DNA of 64,000 nucleotides from Liolophura sinensis (taxonomy: Eukaryota > Mollusca > Polyplacophora > Chitonida > Chitonidae). Every line of letters starts with the position of its first letter. Positions within the stretch are counted from its first letter, which is position 1. A program made the translations under genes and the position numbers. Under the pieces are notes generated by a model. The model saw nothing but the letters and a program-made list of their open reading frames with translations. It made no database searches and was not told the origin of the DNA. This document shows, piece after piece, positions 1 to 10,960 of this stretch. The DNA is taken from contig NC_088302.1 in the NCBI RefSeq assembly GCF_032854445.1, forward strand, positions 29,727,979 through 29,791,978, in the 5' to 3' direction.

Positions 1-194
1 CAAGACAAGTTCAATCTGAAATATTTAAATATTATTATTCGACCAATGAATTTTCTTACCGTTGAATGACGTCCGAATTATGTGTTTCCCATAAACCAGC
101 AGAAACTTATGTAATAAATATTATTTATTTTTTGACTAGGTTTTAAACTTTGGTCAAGAACGGAGTAAACCACCGTTCATCATCTACCCCTTAA

Positions 195-300
195 TTATGG
201 CCTCCAGGCGAGCTTCATGGCGAGATCTGGATTCGAACCTAGAACCTAATTTATCCCATTTCCGATCACGTACAATGACAGGACAGTGAACTATATACCC
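195..300 (-). repeat. tRNA-derived SINE relic in intron
   Basis: Read on the minus strand, the segment has a tRNA-like B box (GGTTCGAATCC, plus-strand position about 229-239) and an upstream TATAGTTCACTG… head. It lies in the intron before the first visible exon. It is too diverged to fold as a functional tRNA; most simply it is the head of an old SINE. Confidence 0.4.
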
Positions 301-471
301 ACATTCATTCGCACGTGTTAGTGTGTTTATCCACCGAACGATAGTCATATTAATCAAAACTATCATAGACTGTTCAAGGTATTGTTGCAGTAATCGAATG
401 TAAAACCCACTTTTATAAAAAAAAAAAAAAAGGAAATATTTAAACAGAAACTGCTTTTCTTCCTTTTGCAG

Positions 472-607
472 TATCATACATTGGCGTTAACTAATAATCT
501 GATCACCGGTGAGTCAACACAACCTAGTCCTGAGACGGCGGATTGTTCCGAGAACCAGTCCGTGCATTACTGTAACTGTGGTTTGGACAGGACACGTATC
601 AGGGGAC
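472..607 (+). CDS. DEG/ENaC exon a (ectodomain, Cys cluster)
   Basis: The acceptor is a strong pyrimidine tract ending TTTTGCAG at 471; the donor is GTAAGT at 608. The exon is 136 bp and ends in phase 1. The frame is open from the acceptor and encodes a segment with three cysteines (ADC…YCNC), consistent with the Cys-rich extracellular domain. It has no initiator methionine of its own, so it is internal and upstream exons are missing from the window. The sequence is not conserved enough to assign to a named subdomain. Confidence 0.75.
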
Positions 608-3600
608 GTAAGTCTGTATTACTGCATGTTACACAGCGTCGGCAGTTAACTCCCCTTTTCGTTTATATTTGTTATATCCCACCAGTTTGACATTTTCATA
701 ATTTCATCACAGAAAGTTAGTATATGTAAAATGCTAAAAGGCTCTAACCTTTAAAGGTGAAAGATATTAACTTATACGAATTAAAATACAGGAATGCACA
801 AAAATGATGCAGATGTCTTTGATTTCTCTTAAAAACGTATCTATAATGTATCCGTCGCTGAAGTGTTCTGGAAGGCACTCCAGGAAAAGACATTGACAAA
901 TTAGTGAAATAAAATATCACTTTATCAATAAATATCTTGATATGTTGTTTAAGAGAATAATTCTATTTGCAGATGATAAAAGAGACACCACAGATGCGCC
1001 CAAGGAGTCGTTGCGCCTGTGTACCGTGAAAGATTATTTTACATGTGTCAGGAATTTCTCAGGTAAGTTTCTCTGAAGAAACATTGTTTTCAGTCCGAGT
1101 ATTGATCATTTTTAAGAGTGTAATCGCATTTTGTTGAAATCAGGCATATTGAGAGAAAATAAAAACAATGTAATTTCTGTTGTCAGTTAAACAATGTAAC
1201 GCTCGAAATAGAACTTTAATAACGAGTTTTCATTGGGTGAATATTCTCGCGCTACCTAACCATTCCAATGCATGTCCACAATCATTAACTATAAATAAAT
1301 CCTTTAACTAAATTATGTAATATTCTATTTACTGAATCCCGAATTGAAATCTGTGAATATGTCAGTATATATCACTGATTCTTCGGTGTGGTGGAAAGGA
1401 GCTGGAGGAGGTCTGACATAGATAACCTTCCTCACGTCAACAGGCAAAGCAAAATACTTCATGGGTGGCACGATTTGTTTGGTTTGGTTATAACGAAACC
1501 TTTGGTTTTGTTACTCTTGGTATTAGCATTTAGCCATTTCAACTTCTGCCGAGTTCGAAGATTGTAATCACCATCATTTGGGATTGAACGTTTACATCAT
1601 TGATTTATCCTGACTGTTTAGGTGTCCCCATTCATCGCGAGGAGTGCCCATGCTTAAGAAGCTGCCACAGAGTGGAATACGCCGTATCTTTGTCTGAGGC
1701 CGCCAGTTCGCTGTACGCCGCGGAGAGTCGGGTACTATCGCTGAACGAAGACTTGCCAGAACTGCCGGCACGGTTCCAGAAGGCCAGAGATACTTACCAC
1801 AGGAAGGACTTCACCACGTTCATTCATGATACGCTCATCCTGAACGAGACCTCCTGGGAATTACAATTAGTGAACGGGAGTTTCTGTTCGGCCCTGAAGC
1901 TTCTGAGTAACCACAGGATTGAGTACGACAATACTCTGAGGAATTTAAAAGACAGAATAACCTCCTTAAATAAAAGCGTCAGCGTTCATTCCCATTTATT
2001 TATCCACGGCAATCACGCTGGTTTCCACTTCTTATCGCCGCCATTAAAGACGACGATAAAGAGCATTTTGAGCAAGCAGGACATTATTGAGCACATTGAC
2101 AATGGAAATGAGCACCGTATCAACGAGACTTTGAGCGGAATCATGCAAGAGTTAGGTCGTCTGGCTTTGGAAAGATATGACGTAATTGTGACTGGTACAT
2201 TGCTGGAACAAATTGAAAAGGAAGTAAAGCGATTCCGGGAAGATTTGGTTCTGGGTTACGGACAAAAATACCGGGAATTCAATAGTTCGTTCAAGATTTA
2301 TGACGAAAAGACACGGACTATAATGAACATAACGTCCAAGCTGATTAGCGACCTGAAACGAAAATACGGAGAAATCCGTAATATTAGTCATTTGTTGCGT
2401 CATCATGACCGACATAGCCGCAAACACAAACAGGAAACGAAGTCGAGGTTGTTAGGATTTTTCGAATCTGTGAAAAAGCTGGAACAAGGGCCAGTGAGGC
2501 TGTTGGTGGAAGGTTTACATCAGCTCTCCGAGTTATACGCAACACACAAGAAAAGCATTGTGGCGATGTACAGTGACATAGAAAAGGCTGGTCAGTTCTT
2601 AGACTCCAAGGGACATGATATGCAAGAGTCGTTCCAGTCCTTACAGACCTGGCTTAAAAATAGTCGTGAACATGTGGAGAGGCTGCAGTTGGAATTATCG
2701 GCAATAGCTGTGCGTTATGAAGATGAAGAAATCACACGATCAGAGCTGAGCAGCCTGTTAAACGGGACAGACTTACAGATGAGATACAAGCAGCCAAGGT
2801 AAGCCAGTTTTGAAAGAGTTTTTCAAACAGAAATGTCAATTTTCTGATTACAGATGTTTCCAACACTAACCTAAGTGCTGTACTCTTGGATGACTACCTT
2901 TAGTACCCGTCGGTAATTCGGACTGATTTGTATTAGGGCTCAAGTCCCATTTTATTTGAGTCTAGATTAAAGTGCAATTTACCTTGTATTGATACATGAT
3001 TGGTATTAAGATTTAACTCTAGCTTAAGGTTTAGTACATTTTTGTACAGCAGACTTCAGGAGAAGCTGCTGTTTTCGACTATGTGTAAAGAATATTGGAA
3101 ATTTGTAAAGCGTGATTCTTTAACACAGAAAACAGGTATTGACATATAGATAGGGATGAGAAATATGTGCGCACGAATAAATTTGCTAAATAAAAAATCA
3201 AATACATGTAGGCGTGGTGCATGTTGTATTTGCATGCTACGTGTTATAAATATTCCAGATATAAAATACATCAAATCATATGAATATTTTACTGCTTCAG
3301 AACTTGCTGGACGACATTGTCTCCTCCATCGCTGTCCTGCACGAAAAGGCCTCCATCTTGGCTAACCTGAGCGAACCGCTGTTGGTGAGATTTCAAGATT
3401 TCTCTCCGGACTCTCGCGATGACGTGAACACTCTGCGAGACTCGCTTCAGTTCGACGGCTTCCATCGTCTGTTAGAGAATCCCATGAAGCGCATGGACGA
3501 GGCGCTGTCGGACATTGTAGCATTCCAGATGGATTTACAAGAATACACCAGAGGCTGTAGGATAAACGCTAAATTTTACCAGTATGTATATAGGTTGTAC

Positions 3601-4521
3601 TTTTATAGATTTAAACAGTCAGTTCTCAATACTGATAGGTCCTTCATTATAACAGATACTTCTTTTATAAAGATGAAGTTATTTAGTTATTTAGGAGACT
3701 CCTAGTCGGGAATGTTTGATCGGCTTATCTGTGCAGGATAGAAAATTGTGTTAGGCCGTTCTAAAGTAAGAATGATGTAGGTTATTAATTAAGCACAAGT
3801 AACTATATCTGCTAACGTTTTGAGCCTTGCTCCCATTTATTTCACATATAGTCGAAAGTGCTTAACCAATCCACTGAATGTCTATTTTGAAGCTTTCTGA
3901 TTTTGATCCATGTGTATTAGTAATGAATTGAAATGAATACACATTCATTTGTCTTTCGTCTTTCAGAAACAACTTCTTGCAGTTGGATGTATTTTTCCAA
4001 GATATGACGGAAACACAAATTATGCAGAGAAGGTCGTATGGATTTATAGATCTTTCATGTGAGTTACCTTATTATAACTTCATGACGTAGAATCTGATCA
4101 CACCATCTGATCCCGACCTCCTACAAATATCATTGTCAGAAAACACATGTTGAAATACAAAGCTCATGTAACCATGTCCACAAAATTTGAACATCCCGTT
4201 TAACTTTCAATGATAACACCATCTTGGAGCTTGGAAAAAAGGAATCCTTTATGAGAATATAAATCAATGAACAAACGCTATTTCCATAAAATGCGTGAAA
4301 ATTCCGTCACCACTTTGTTTTTCAGATGTATTTATAGTAGTAAAGACAATTTCCAAAAGTGTTTTCGATAAATAAGATACTGGGAAATCTTGTCTGAAGA
4401 TGTTTGTTTATGTGCCTTTTCAGGTGATATAGGTGGATCGCTATCTCTATACCTGGGCGCTAGTATTTTGACGTTCTTTGCCATCTTGGATTTGATTTTA
4501 CGGTCCATTTCATCGCAGTAG
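472..4521 (+). CDS. DEG/ENaC (degenerin/ASIC-type) cation channel subunit, 3' six exons
   Basis: Family members are trimeric, amiloride-sensitive Na+ channels of the plasma membrane, with two membrane helices and a large Cys-rich ectodomain. Exons seen: 472-607, 973-1062, 1622-2798, 3301-3581, 3967-4058, 4424-4521. All introns are GT-AG with good polypyrimidine acceptors. Diagnostic motifs in order: the ectodomain motif CPCLRSCHRVEY followed by SLSEA, the pre-TM2 palm strand NNFLQLDVFFQDM, then DIGGSLSLYLGASILT, which contains the GAS selectivity filter and TM2. After TM2 only about 12 residues remain before the stop at 4519. TM1 and the N-terminus lie left of the window. About 623 residues are visible, where the equivalent part of a typical member is about 150-200. 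The excess is one large insertion, described separately. Subfamily and ligand (acid, peptide, mechanical) cannot be told from this part. Confidence 0.93.
973..1062 (+). CDS. DEG/ENaC exon b
   Basis: The acceptor TTTGCAG ends at 972 and the donor is GTAAGT at 1063. The 90-bp exon joins phase 1 to phase 1. It encodes LCTVKDYFTCVRNFS, whose two cysteines spaced eight apart match the C…Y..C pattern that precedes the C-x-C-x3-C motif in DEG/ENaC channels. The phase agrees with both neighbouring exons, which supports this model strongly. Confidence 0.87.
1622..2798 (+). CDS. DEG/ENaC exon c: conserved Cys motif plus long helical insertion
   Basis: A 1177-bp exon; acceptor TTTAG ends at 1621 and donor GTAAGC starts at 2799. 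The first ~30 residues carry the family signature CPCLRSCHRVEY…SLSEA. The remaining ~360 residues match nothing I recognise. They are rich in Leu, Glu, Lys and Arg in helix-like spacing, with almost no proline after the start, and look like several long helices or coiled coils. Eight N-x-S/T sequons (NETS, NGSF, NKSV, NETL, NSSF, NITS, NISH, NGTD) fit an extracellular, glycosylated region. One lone Cys sits in the insertion (…SFCSAL…). The main frame ends in phase 2, but the next exon needs phase 0; see the phase-conflict finding. An ATA/ATG-like codon near 1600 is intronic and not a start. Confidence 0.9.
3301..3581 (+). CDS. DEG/ENaC exon d: rest of helical insertion
   Basis: The acceptor TGCTTCAG ends at 3300; the donor is GTATGT at 3582. 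The 281-bp exon is open in one frame as NLLDDIVSSIAVLHEK…, a helix-like continuation of the insertion, with one more sequon (NLSE) and one Cys (GCRIN). That Cys could pair with the single Cys of the insertion in the previous exon. It ends in phase 2 and joins exon e perfectly to give …KFYQ-NNFLQLDVFF…, the run-in to the conserved palm strand. Confidence 0.85.
3967..4058 (+). CDS. DEG/ENaC exon e: palm strand before TM2
   Basis: Acceptor TTTCAG ends at 3966; donor GTGAGT at 4059; 92 bp, phase 2 in and phase 1 out. It encodes NNFLQLDVFFQDMTETQI followed by QRRSYGFIDLS. This aligns by eye with the family pattern N-x-L-x-L-x-(I/V)-(F/Y)-(F/Y)-x-x-(L/M)-x-x-x-x-I-x-Q-x-x-x-Y that leads into TM2. 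This exon and the next make the family assignment secure. Confidence 0.93.
4424..4521 (+). CDS. DEG/ENaC exon f: selectivity filter, TM2, stop
   Basis: Acceptor CTTTTCAG ends at 4423. The split Cys codon is completed and followed by DIGGSLSLYLGASILT and FFAILDLILRSISSQ, with a TAG stop at 4519-4521. DIGG, the G-x-S filter (GAS) and the hydrophobic TM2 are standard. The position two residues after ILT, where many members have LFE or VLE, reads FFA, so the usual acidic residue at the inner end of the pore is replaced by Ala; a later Asp (ILD) is kept. The cytosolic tail is very short, with no PY or kinase-type motif. Confidence 0.94.
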
Positions 4522-5372
4522 GATGTTTCATTTGGATCATTACTATGCACGCGACGCGGGACAATTCTTTAAAATCTTCTGTCGTGATTCGCCAATCTTT
4601 AAAAAAATGGCGGGACAGCTTCGGTTAGAGAGATTGTCTGGGGATTCCTTTCTGTTCAAAAGTTGTGGAAAGGAGTTGTGCGCGACTGTACGAGGTTACG
4701 TTGCCAAATGACCAGGGTGGCTTGACAACATAACAGAGAGACATGCCCTTCGAAAGCAATGGAGTCATTGGCTCGAGGATTGACGATGCAATGACGGGGA
4801 TGACAGCTATGCTGAAACAGTGGAATTACAAACTTACGACAAGGTGCTGTTATGACAACTATTAACGTTGTCGTTAAAGGCCTCGAATGTTCCGAAATAC
4901 AGCAATCCCGCTAAACGCAATATCGACGTATAGAGGACATGCTTAATCCTGTTTGGATACTAGGCTTGTTAAAATGGTCATCCTTAAGCCAGACTTAATA
5001 CCTAGTGTGGTGGTTTCTTAACCACCTACCATGCTATAACTTCTATTTGCGTTCTTACAGCTGTTTGGATACTACATGGTGTACACATACGGAAACACAC
5101 TACCCTGGTTCAGAAGACATGAAATGTTATTTCCTGGGCCATGTCTGGTGCTTTCCATATATGACTCGACTTTCATGCCTTGCATATTACGTGTCAGATT
5201 GACTGCGGACCTCAGTAAGCCTCTCTTGCTTCAGTCGATGGCACTGTGTGTTTGGACAAAAACGAATCCAGCGTCTGTGAGATGCTGGCCAACATAAGCC
5301 CATCCTATGCGAATATGTACCTACAGGATGGGGTTATGTTCCGTGTAATAAATAATCAATAATAGTTTTTAT
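4522..5372 (+). other. Probable 3' UTR of the DEG/ENaC gene
   Basis: About 850 bp between the stop codon and a canonical AATAAA at 5347-5352. Short open frames here lack codon structure or homology that I can recognise. The 3' end is inferred from the poly(A) signal only; no cDNA evidence is available. Confidence 0.5.
5347..5352 (+). terminator. Poly(A) signal AATAAA
   Basis: First canonical hexamer downstream of the DEG/ENaC stop codon, followed at a short distance by T-rich sequence (AGTTTTTATCC). It is the likely cleavage and polyadenylation signal for the gene. Confidence 0.5.
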
Positions 5373-7333
5373 CCTACAATAACAAACTGAAATGCTTCTT
5401 TTTTGTTTTTTCGGCCAGACATTCCACAAGACTAAAAGTAGTGGAAATGTGGTTATGTGTGAACTCGTACCTTTCCTTGACTTTGTATATATATGACCGG
5501 CGATCTGTGCGTTAATATTCCGACAGTTGTGTGGTTATAGCGCTAAATGAAGTGTTAATGCATGTGAAACAGACATTCGTCACACGCCAGGATCAATATA
5601 TTTACTGACCATTCTAACTGAAAATTGTTTTCTTAAGCCATAATCATTCATTCATTCATTCTTAATAATGGTGATCGCCCTGGGTCGATCTTAAACCATT
5701 CGGATGAGCAATTTGTAACCAGTGATTCGTTCTTAAGAGAGCTAGATTTTTATGTGGCTAGTCTCTTATATGCTTGGGACAATTTTACCCGTATATCTTC
5801 GGTTGCTGCTTTGAAAGCCTAAATAACTAAATTTCACTTTAGAATTGAAGGGGAGGTAAATCTTGGAATGTTTTTACCACAAGATATATTGTCTCCCTTC
5901 ACATTGTATGTTGTACAAACTACACATGAATGTACATAAACCACGATAAACCAGAACAGATGAACAGAGATATATACGTGTAACAACTGACTTTTATCGC
6001 TTTATTAGTGTATTGTCATGTGTATACGTTAATCGTGAAAAGCTCTACTGTTACGAATGTACATAAAGAAAATCATGTATACAGTGTGATATCACTGGTC
6101 AATCACTTTTCTGCTGTATAAACTTTGCCATATTAAATATATATGTATAAATTTGCTAGTTTTTTTTCTCTCCATCATTAGTATATCAGTAAATGAATCA
6201 TTATGTAGGCTGATGATAAAGTGGAACAAAATCCTCGCTGCATGGATATTAAAGAGAGTGTTATATAGACGGATCACAGAATAAATTTCAATCGCTTAAC
6301 TTTTACTGATGTTTTAGCGAAAATGAATAACCGCTCAGATATTTAAGCTTGTGACTAAACTATTATTTACTGACAATGGATACATCGTTTAACAGTGGGA
6401 TAAATTTAAACAAATCTTCGACAGATGTTTCTGTTGATGAAGATTAAGTGCCTACATCTACGTTGTTTTTGACATGTAATGGACACATAATAACAGTGTC
6501 ACGTTGTAGCAAACTAGTTGCTACGTTGGCATATAAGAAATGCGGCCTCAGTGGAAGGTCATGTTCATGATACGGTCACCGCTCACGCCACATAAATATC
6601 AATTTATGCTGAGAGAAAGGGTGTCAAGTTTCTAAGATAAAAGGCGCTCTACTGATCCATAAACAGAAGAACACAAGATTTCTTTCTTCCTATTTTTCTT
6701 GAGCTCAGTGCATGCTGGCCATGAACCATACACGATTGGCATACATTACCTTCCCTCATTAGTCATGGAACGTTGGTAACTTCGGTAAACAAATAAACAA
6801 TCAACAGCCCTCATTTGGGCCGTTTTTTGCTGCCTTACATTCCTCAGTTTCTTACATTTCGTTGCACCAATATAGCAGTGCAACACGTTTTAAAATGTTC
6901 GTTAGTAACTTACCATTGATCTGTGGTTTTTCACCGTGCACGTTTCCTCCAACAATAAAATTGAATGTCGTCTCTTAGGCCTAAGTGAAAATTACTGAGT
7001 ATGGGCGTTAAGCAACAAGGGAAAAGAAATTACAGAGGCTGGAGATACACGACCGGAAAATAATCTTTTGTTCTACGCCATACAAAAATATAATGAATCT
7101 GAAAATACGGAGAGAGTTCCTCAAAGAGTTTCTAGTTTCTGAAATATGCCTTCAGGAATAATGGAGCGTTGATCTGCATAATCAGTGTTTTACCACTTAA
7201 TTACGTATTCGCTGTGCAATAGCTATCATACTAGGTGCATAATCCCTGAGTTTAATGGTTTATTGCTAAACCTTTATTGTAATGTAATGGCCTATAAATC
7301 ATTCACAAGTCTTTACATACGGTGAAACCCGGA
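5373..7333. other. Intergenic, no gene seen
   Basis: AT-rich sequence with only short chance open frames. It contains a small CATT repeat near 5647-5660. Nothing else supports a gene, RNA or transposon. Confidence 0.5.
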
Positions 7334-7420
7334 CGTGATTGTGCAGCCGACGTGATTGTGCAGCCGACGTGACTGTGCAGTCAACGTGATTGTGCAGCGC
7401 CGACGTGATTGTACAGCCGA
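7334..7420. repeat. 17-bp tandem minisatellite, 5 copies
   Basis: The unit CGTGATTGTGCAGCCGA occurs at 7334, 7351, 7368 (two or three changes), 7385 (with a 2-bp insertion) and 7404. A degraded sixth copy follows. The array has a CpG at the start of each unit. Confidence 0.85.
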
Positions 7421-7607
7421 TGTGGTTGAGGTCGTGCAGCTGACCTGGTCTTACAGTGACCTAATGATGTACAGAGACTGCCCTGTAATTAACCTGGCTG
7501 CACTTAACAGTACTTAGTAGTATATCAAGGCAATTTGAAGACGATAATACCTGAAGAATATGGCTGAATGAAAGTGATGAAGTAGAAGAGATTCAGCTGG
7601 AAATATA

Positions 7608-7830
7608 TATTTATTTCATTGGTGTTTTACGCCGTTCTAAAGAATATTTCACTTATACGACGGCGGCCGGCATATATGCTAGGAGGAAACCGGGCATAGA
7701 CTGCTGGCAGACCTTACGGCCCGAGAGGAAGCCAGCATGAGCTGGACTTGTACTCTCATAGCGACCGCATTGTTGAGAAGCTTCTGGGTCATTGTGGTTA
7801 GCTAGCGCGTGAACCAACTGAGCCACGGAT
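7608..7830 (-). repeat. SINE family A, near full length, reverse orientation
   Basis: Read on the minus strand, it starts with a tRNA-like head (GGCTCAGTTGGTTCACGCGC, A-box type), then AGTCCAGCTCATGCTGG, then the conserved core (GGTTTCCTCC…GCCGGCCGCCGTCGTATAAGTG) and the tail ACGGCGTAAAACACCAATG-AAATAAATA. The core and tail recur at least ten times in this window. SINEs are copied by LINE machinery and encode nothing. This copy abuts the 5' end of the retrotransposon relic. Confidence 0.85.
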
Positions 7831-7834
7831 AGCT

Positions 7835-8775
7835 GTGGACTATCTCAAATTACCAACTGGTGAGAATAAAGGAAAGCTTCAGCATATCAAGCTAATAACA
7901 ACAGTAACTGAAGGCAATGAAATGGGTGATTTGGAAAACAAATGCTTGTCAACTCTACTGCATGTTCGAGACACTATAGAGAACATCTGTACAACAACAG
8001 CAGGATCAAATGAAACAACCACAACAACAGTATCAAATGATACATCAACAACAACAAGAAAAGATGAACATAACAACGTAAAGACGCCAAATCTTAGTAT
8101 TAATCCAGACATTTCTCTGTTCTGAAGGGATTTCAAAATATCAGCATAAATTGGGAGGGAAAATCAAAAAGACATACTTTCCTTTTCCAGTCTAATTTAC
8201 CAGACTGAGAATGGAGGAAAATCGGGTTACCAAGAAAACGACATTGCCGATGCTGTTTTTACGACTTGTTCTTGCGCAACTATCTAGGGGGAAGAGAGGA
8301 CGTGGCATTGCCGAAATTGAGGAGTATTCTTCGCTCACTCTTTGAAGTCAAACCGCCAAGAGGCCTCTTCAGATTCTTAAACTCCACAGCTCAGGGACCA
8401 AATGAAAACGACGCAAGATTTCCTGATTCGTCTACTCGACCTTCAAAACTCGTTTGCGGCACAAGAAACAGGGTCAAGTGTCAAATATGACCCCACTATG
8501 AGCAAGGACACTTGTCTGTATACACTCGCAACTGGTTTAAGCAGCGAGTCCCTCCTATCAGAAATAAAGGCTGAACTGAAAAACAATCCCAACATCTCTG
8601 ATGAGCAACTTATAGAAAAGCTTAATACATCTACTCACCAGGAAGATGACAGAAATGGGAAGCTAAAGAACAGTAGGTCCAGTGCAAAGGTACACTCTAT
8701 GGAAACTGAGACAGATGTTTCTGTGCAATCTGTACCGGAAAAACAATCCCAAAGTAAGAAAAGATTGTCAGAGTA
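7835..8775 (+). pseudogene. Gag-like remnant of gypsy element
   Basis: Open pieces at 7835-8125, about 8266-8490 and 8402-8776 lie in different frames and read as one broken structural protein. Recognisable later pieces include LPKLRSILRS and LYTLATGLSSESLLSEIK, a helical capsid-like stretch typical of retroelement Gag. The early piece has a low-complexity Thr/Asn tract (8000-8060). There are at least two frameshifts and one internal stop (8123-8125). Confidence 0.65.
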
Positions 8776-8849
8776 AGTTAAACAGATAAGGGTGTCTTGA
8801 AGGTAGACATTGCTTCCATCAAAAAGACACTTGTGTAACGTCAGACTAA

Positions 8850-9420
8850 AAGTGAAAGAGGCCGAACAAGAAGTGGGTACTACAACTGTCGTAAAGCTGG
8901 AATTGAACGCTGTACACATTGGTGGGCGTGTGGACATGCATCACATCGTCGATTTGAGTGTCCATTCCGTCGACGAAGTACACAGTAGGAAAACGGGGAA
9001 GGGCTTACGTCGGCCAGGGACGTACAGTAACCCCGGATACAGTTCCAGTTGAAAAGTCTCATGTACTAGTATCATCAGTCTTCTATGTTGGCCATTGCTA
9101 TGTTCATTCCTCATCGAAATCCAAAGTTGCAAAACTCACTGGACAGAGATTTCTCATTCTGTGTAGTTTAAACGATGTTCATACAGATGTACTGTGGGAC
9201 ACATCGGCACAAGGAAATGGTTGACAGAGTACTCCCCTGACAAGCCAATCCGACCTAGAAATAGTGGATGGAACATTCTTTATGAAGGCTGCAAATGGTG
9301 GTTTGATTCAGATAACAGTACCCAGGTTAGTTAGCAAGGACTCGATGGACAATCCAGTGATAGAGTTTAATGTTATTGCAGAGTATTGTAGTTGTGAATA
9401 TAAGCGTCAAGTCCGACATT
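8850..9420 (+). pseudogene. Zinc-knuckle and retropepsin-like remnant
   Basis: One frame around 8885-8965 reads C-T-H-W-W-A-C-G-x4-H-x5-C-type spacing, resembling a damaged CCHC nucleocapsid knuckle. At about 9189-9212 the frame reads VLWDTSAQ, which resembles the catalytic D-(T/S)-G-A of retroviral-type aspartic proteases, with Gly replaced by Ser. A TGA follows soon after. This placement between Gag and RT matches gypsy elements. Confidence 0.6.
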
Positions 9421-9785
9421 CATATACCATTCGTAGTGCGTAAAGGGCGACTCCGTTTCTCCAAGCTAGTCAACTGCTAGACCGAATGAAGTGTGCTTTG
9501 GCCCATATGAGGTGTAAGACTGTAGAGAGTGTTATAAAATTGTTTCAGGAAAGTTCTCCTGAAGAGATTTGCCAAATGGCAGTGGGACAACCAGAGTGTA
9601 AATGTTCTACAGGGAAAGAGAACTACAGTTCAATGTAGAGTGCATATTGGAAGAAAACAAAGAAACAAAGCCTGTTCTGTTTGAACCAAACCCAGAAAGT
9701 GTGTTACCCGACTGAGCAACACGTTAGTGTGGTTACCTAAGGGTTCCTCTTAGCATTCCGGTGTACAACACCGGAAAATGGGACA

Positions 9786-10960
9786 TTGTTATATCTCGTC
9801 GGACTGTGCTTGGTAGACACAATCACAGCTACTGATCCATCACAACCAGCGACTAAGCCTGCATGTGTCAGCTCTGTAGAGTTCCAGCCTAAAGACAGCG
9901 TCCAAGAATGGAACCCACCCGTTGATTTCAGTCATCTTGATGAGTACCAGCGGAGTGTGGTTAGGGGCATGCAGAGAAACGAGTCAGCAGCAACCTCCAG
10001 AGGTGAAAATGATGTTGGCTGTATACATAGCTTGAAAATGGACATCGAGCTGTCAGATACAGAACCTCTCCACAGAGCTTACTCATCCGTCCCAAGACCA
10101 CTCTGTGATGAAGTTAAAGCGTACATCCAAGATCTCAAGGTCTCAAGGTTGGATTTCAAAGACCCATTTACCTTATGCTTCTCCTGTTGTCTGTGTGCGC
10201 AAGAAATGTGGCGCACTACCTCTGTTCTTGGACTACCGAGATTTGAACCGTAAAAGTGTTTCACATCGATACCCAATACCACGAATCCAAGACGCAATCA
10301 ATTCACGTCAAGGAAATTCGTGGTTAGCTTACAAGATGCAGGAAAAGCCTACCACCAGAGCTTTATGAGTGATTCAAGTAGACCGCTTGTAACTGCATTT
10401 GTAACTCTTTGGGGGTTGTCCTAATGGAACCGCATCCCGTTTGGTCAGCTGCTTTCTAACGATGCATGGAGGAGACATTAGAAGCTCTTCGGGATGAAAT
10501 TTGTCTTCCCTATTTCGACGATGTATTGGTGTTATGGAAACTCGCTTGAGGACGAAGTGGAAAAATGTTCGAAAAGTACTTCGCCGCCTCCAAAGTTCTG
10601 GCATCAAACTTCGACCCGACAAATGTGAAATGTTCAAACGAGAAGTCAGATATCTAGGAATGCTGATTTCTGAGTCTGATTGCAGACCAGAAGTTGTGGA
10701 AGCCCTCAAGACAAAACGCCTCGAAAGAGTAGGTGATTTAAGGAAACAGCTTGGACTCATTGGACACTGCAGGAAGTATAACAGTGATTTCTCTAAGGTG
10801 GCCAAGCCACTTAACGATCCTCTGAAACAACCAACTTCTGAGGGGAAGAAGCACCAGCGAACAAAGGGATGGAAATTGAATAATGAGAGCGGGCAAGGAC
10901 TATCCTGCCCAGTCAGTCTCATGGACTGATGAGTGCCAGACACGGCTCGAGACCCTCATC
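9786..10960 (+). pseudogene. Reverse transcriptase remnant (gypsy type)
   Basis: Pieces in order: a run-in with DEYQRSVVRGM; SDTEPLHRAYSSVPRPLCDE at about 10050; ASPVVCVRKKCGALPLFLDY at about 10173-10240 followed by RDLNRKSVSHRYPIPRIQDA; the catalytic YFDD box followed by VLV at 10511-10531; and [20 protein letters not shown] then [12 protein letters not shown] at about 10595-10690. These are classic Ty3/gypsy RT motifs, so the YxDD site survives although the frame is broken several times (e.g. a TGA at about 10366 and a frame change near 10530). Confidence 0.85.

Noticed and set aside
1600-1621. Methionine-like start for a stand-alone 400-codon gene at 1600
   Set aside because: The first codons lie in the intron before the TTTAG acceptor at 1621. 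The frame joins the preceding exon in phase at 1622, so this is an internal exon of the channel gene.
7835-8125. Thr-rich 96-codon frame as a host gene
   Set aside because: It continues, across a stop and frame changes, into Gag-like sequence of the retroelement.
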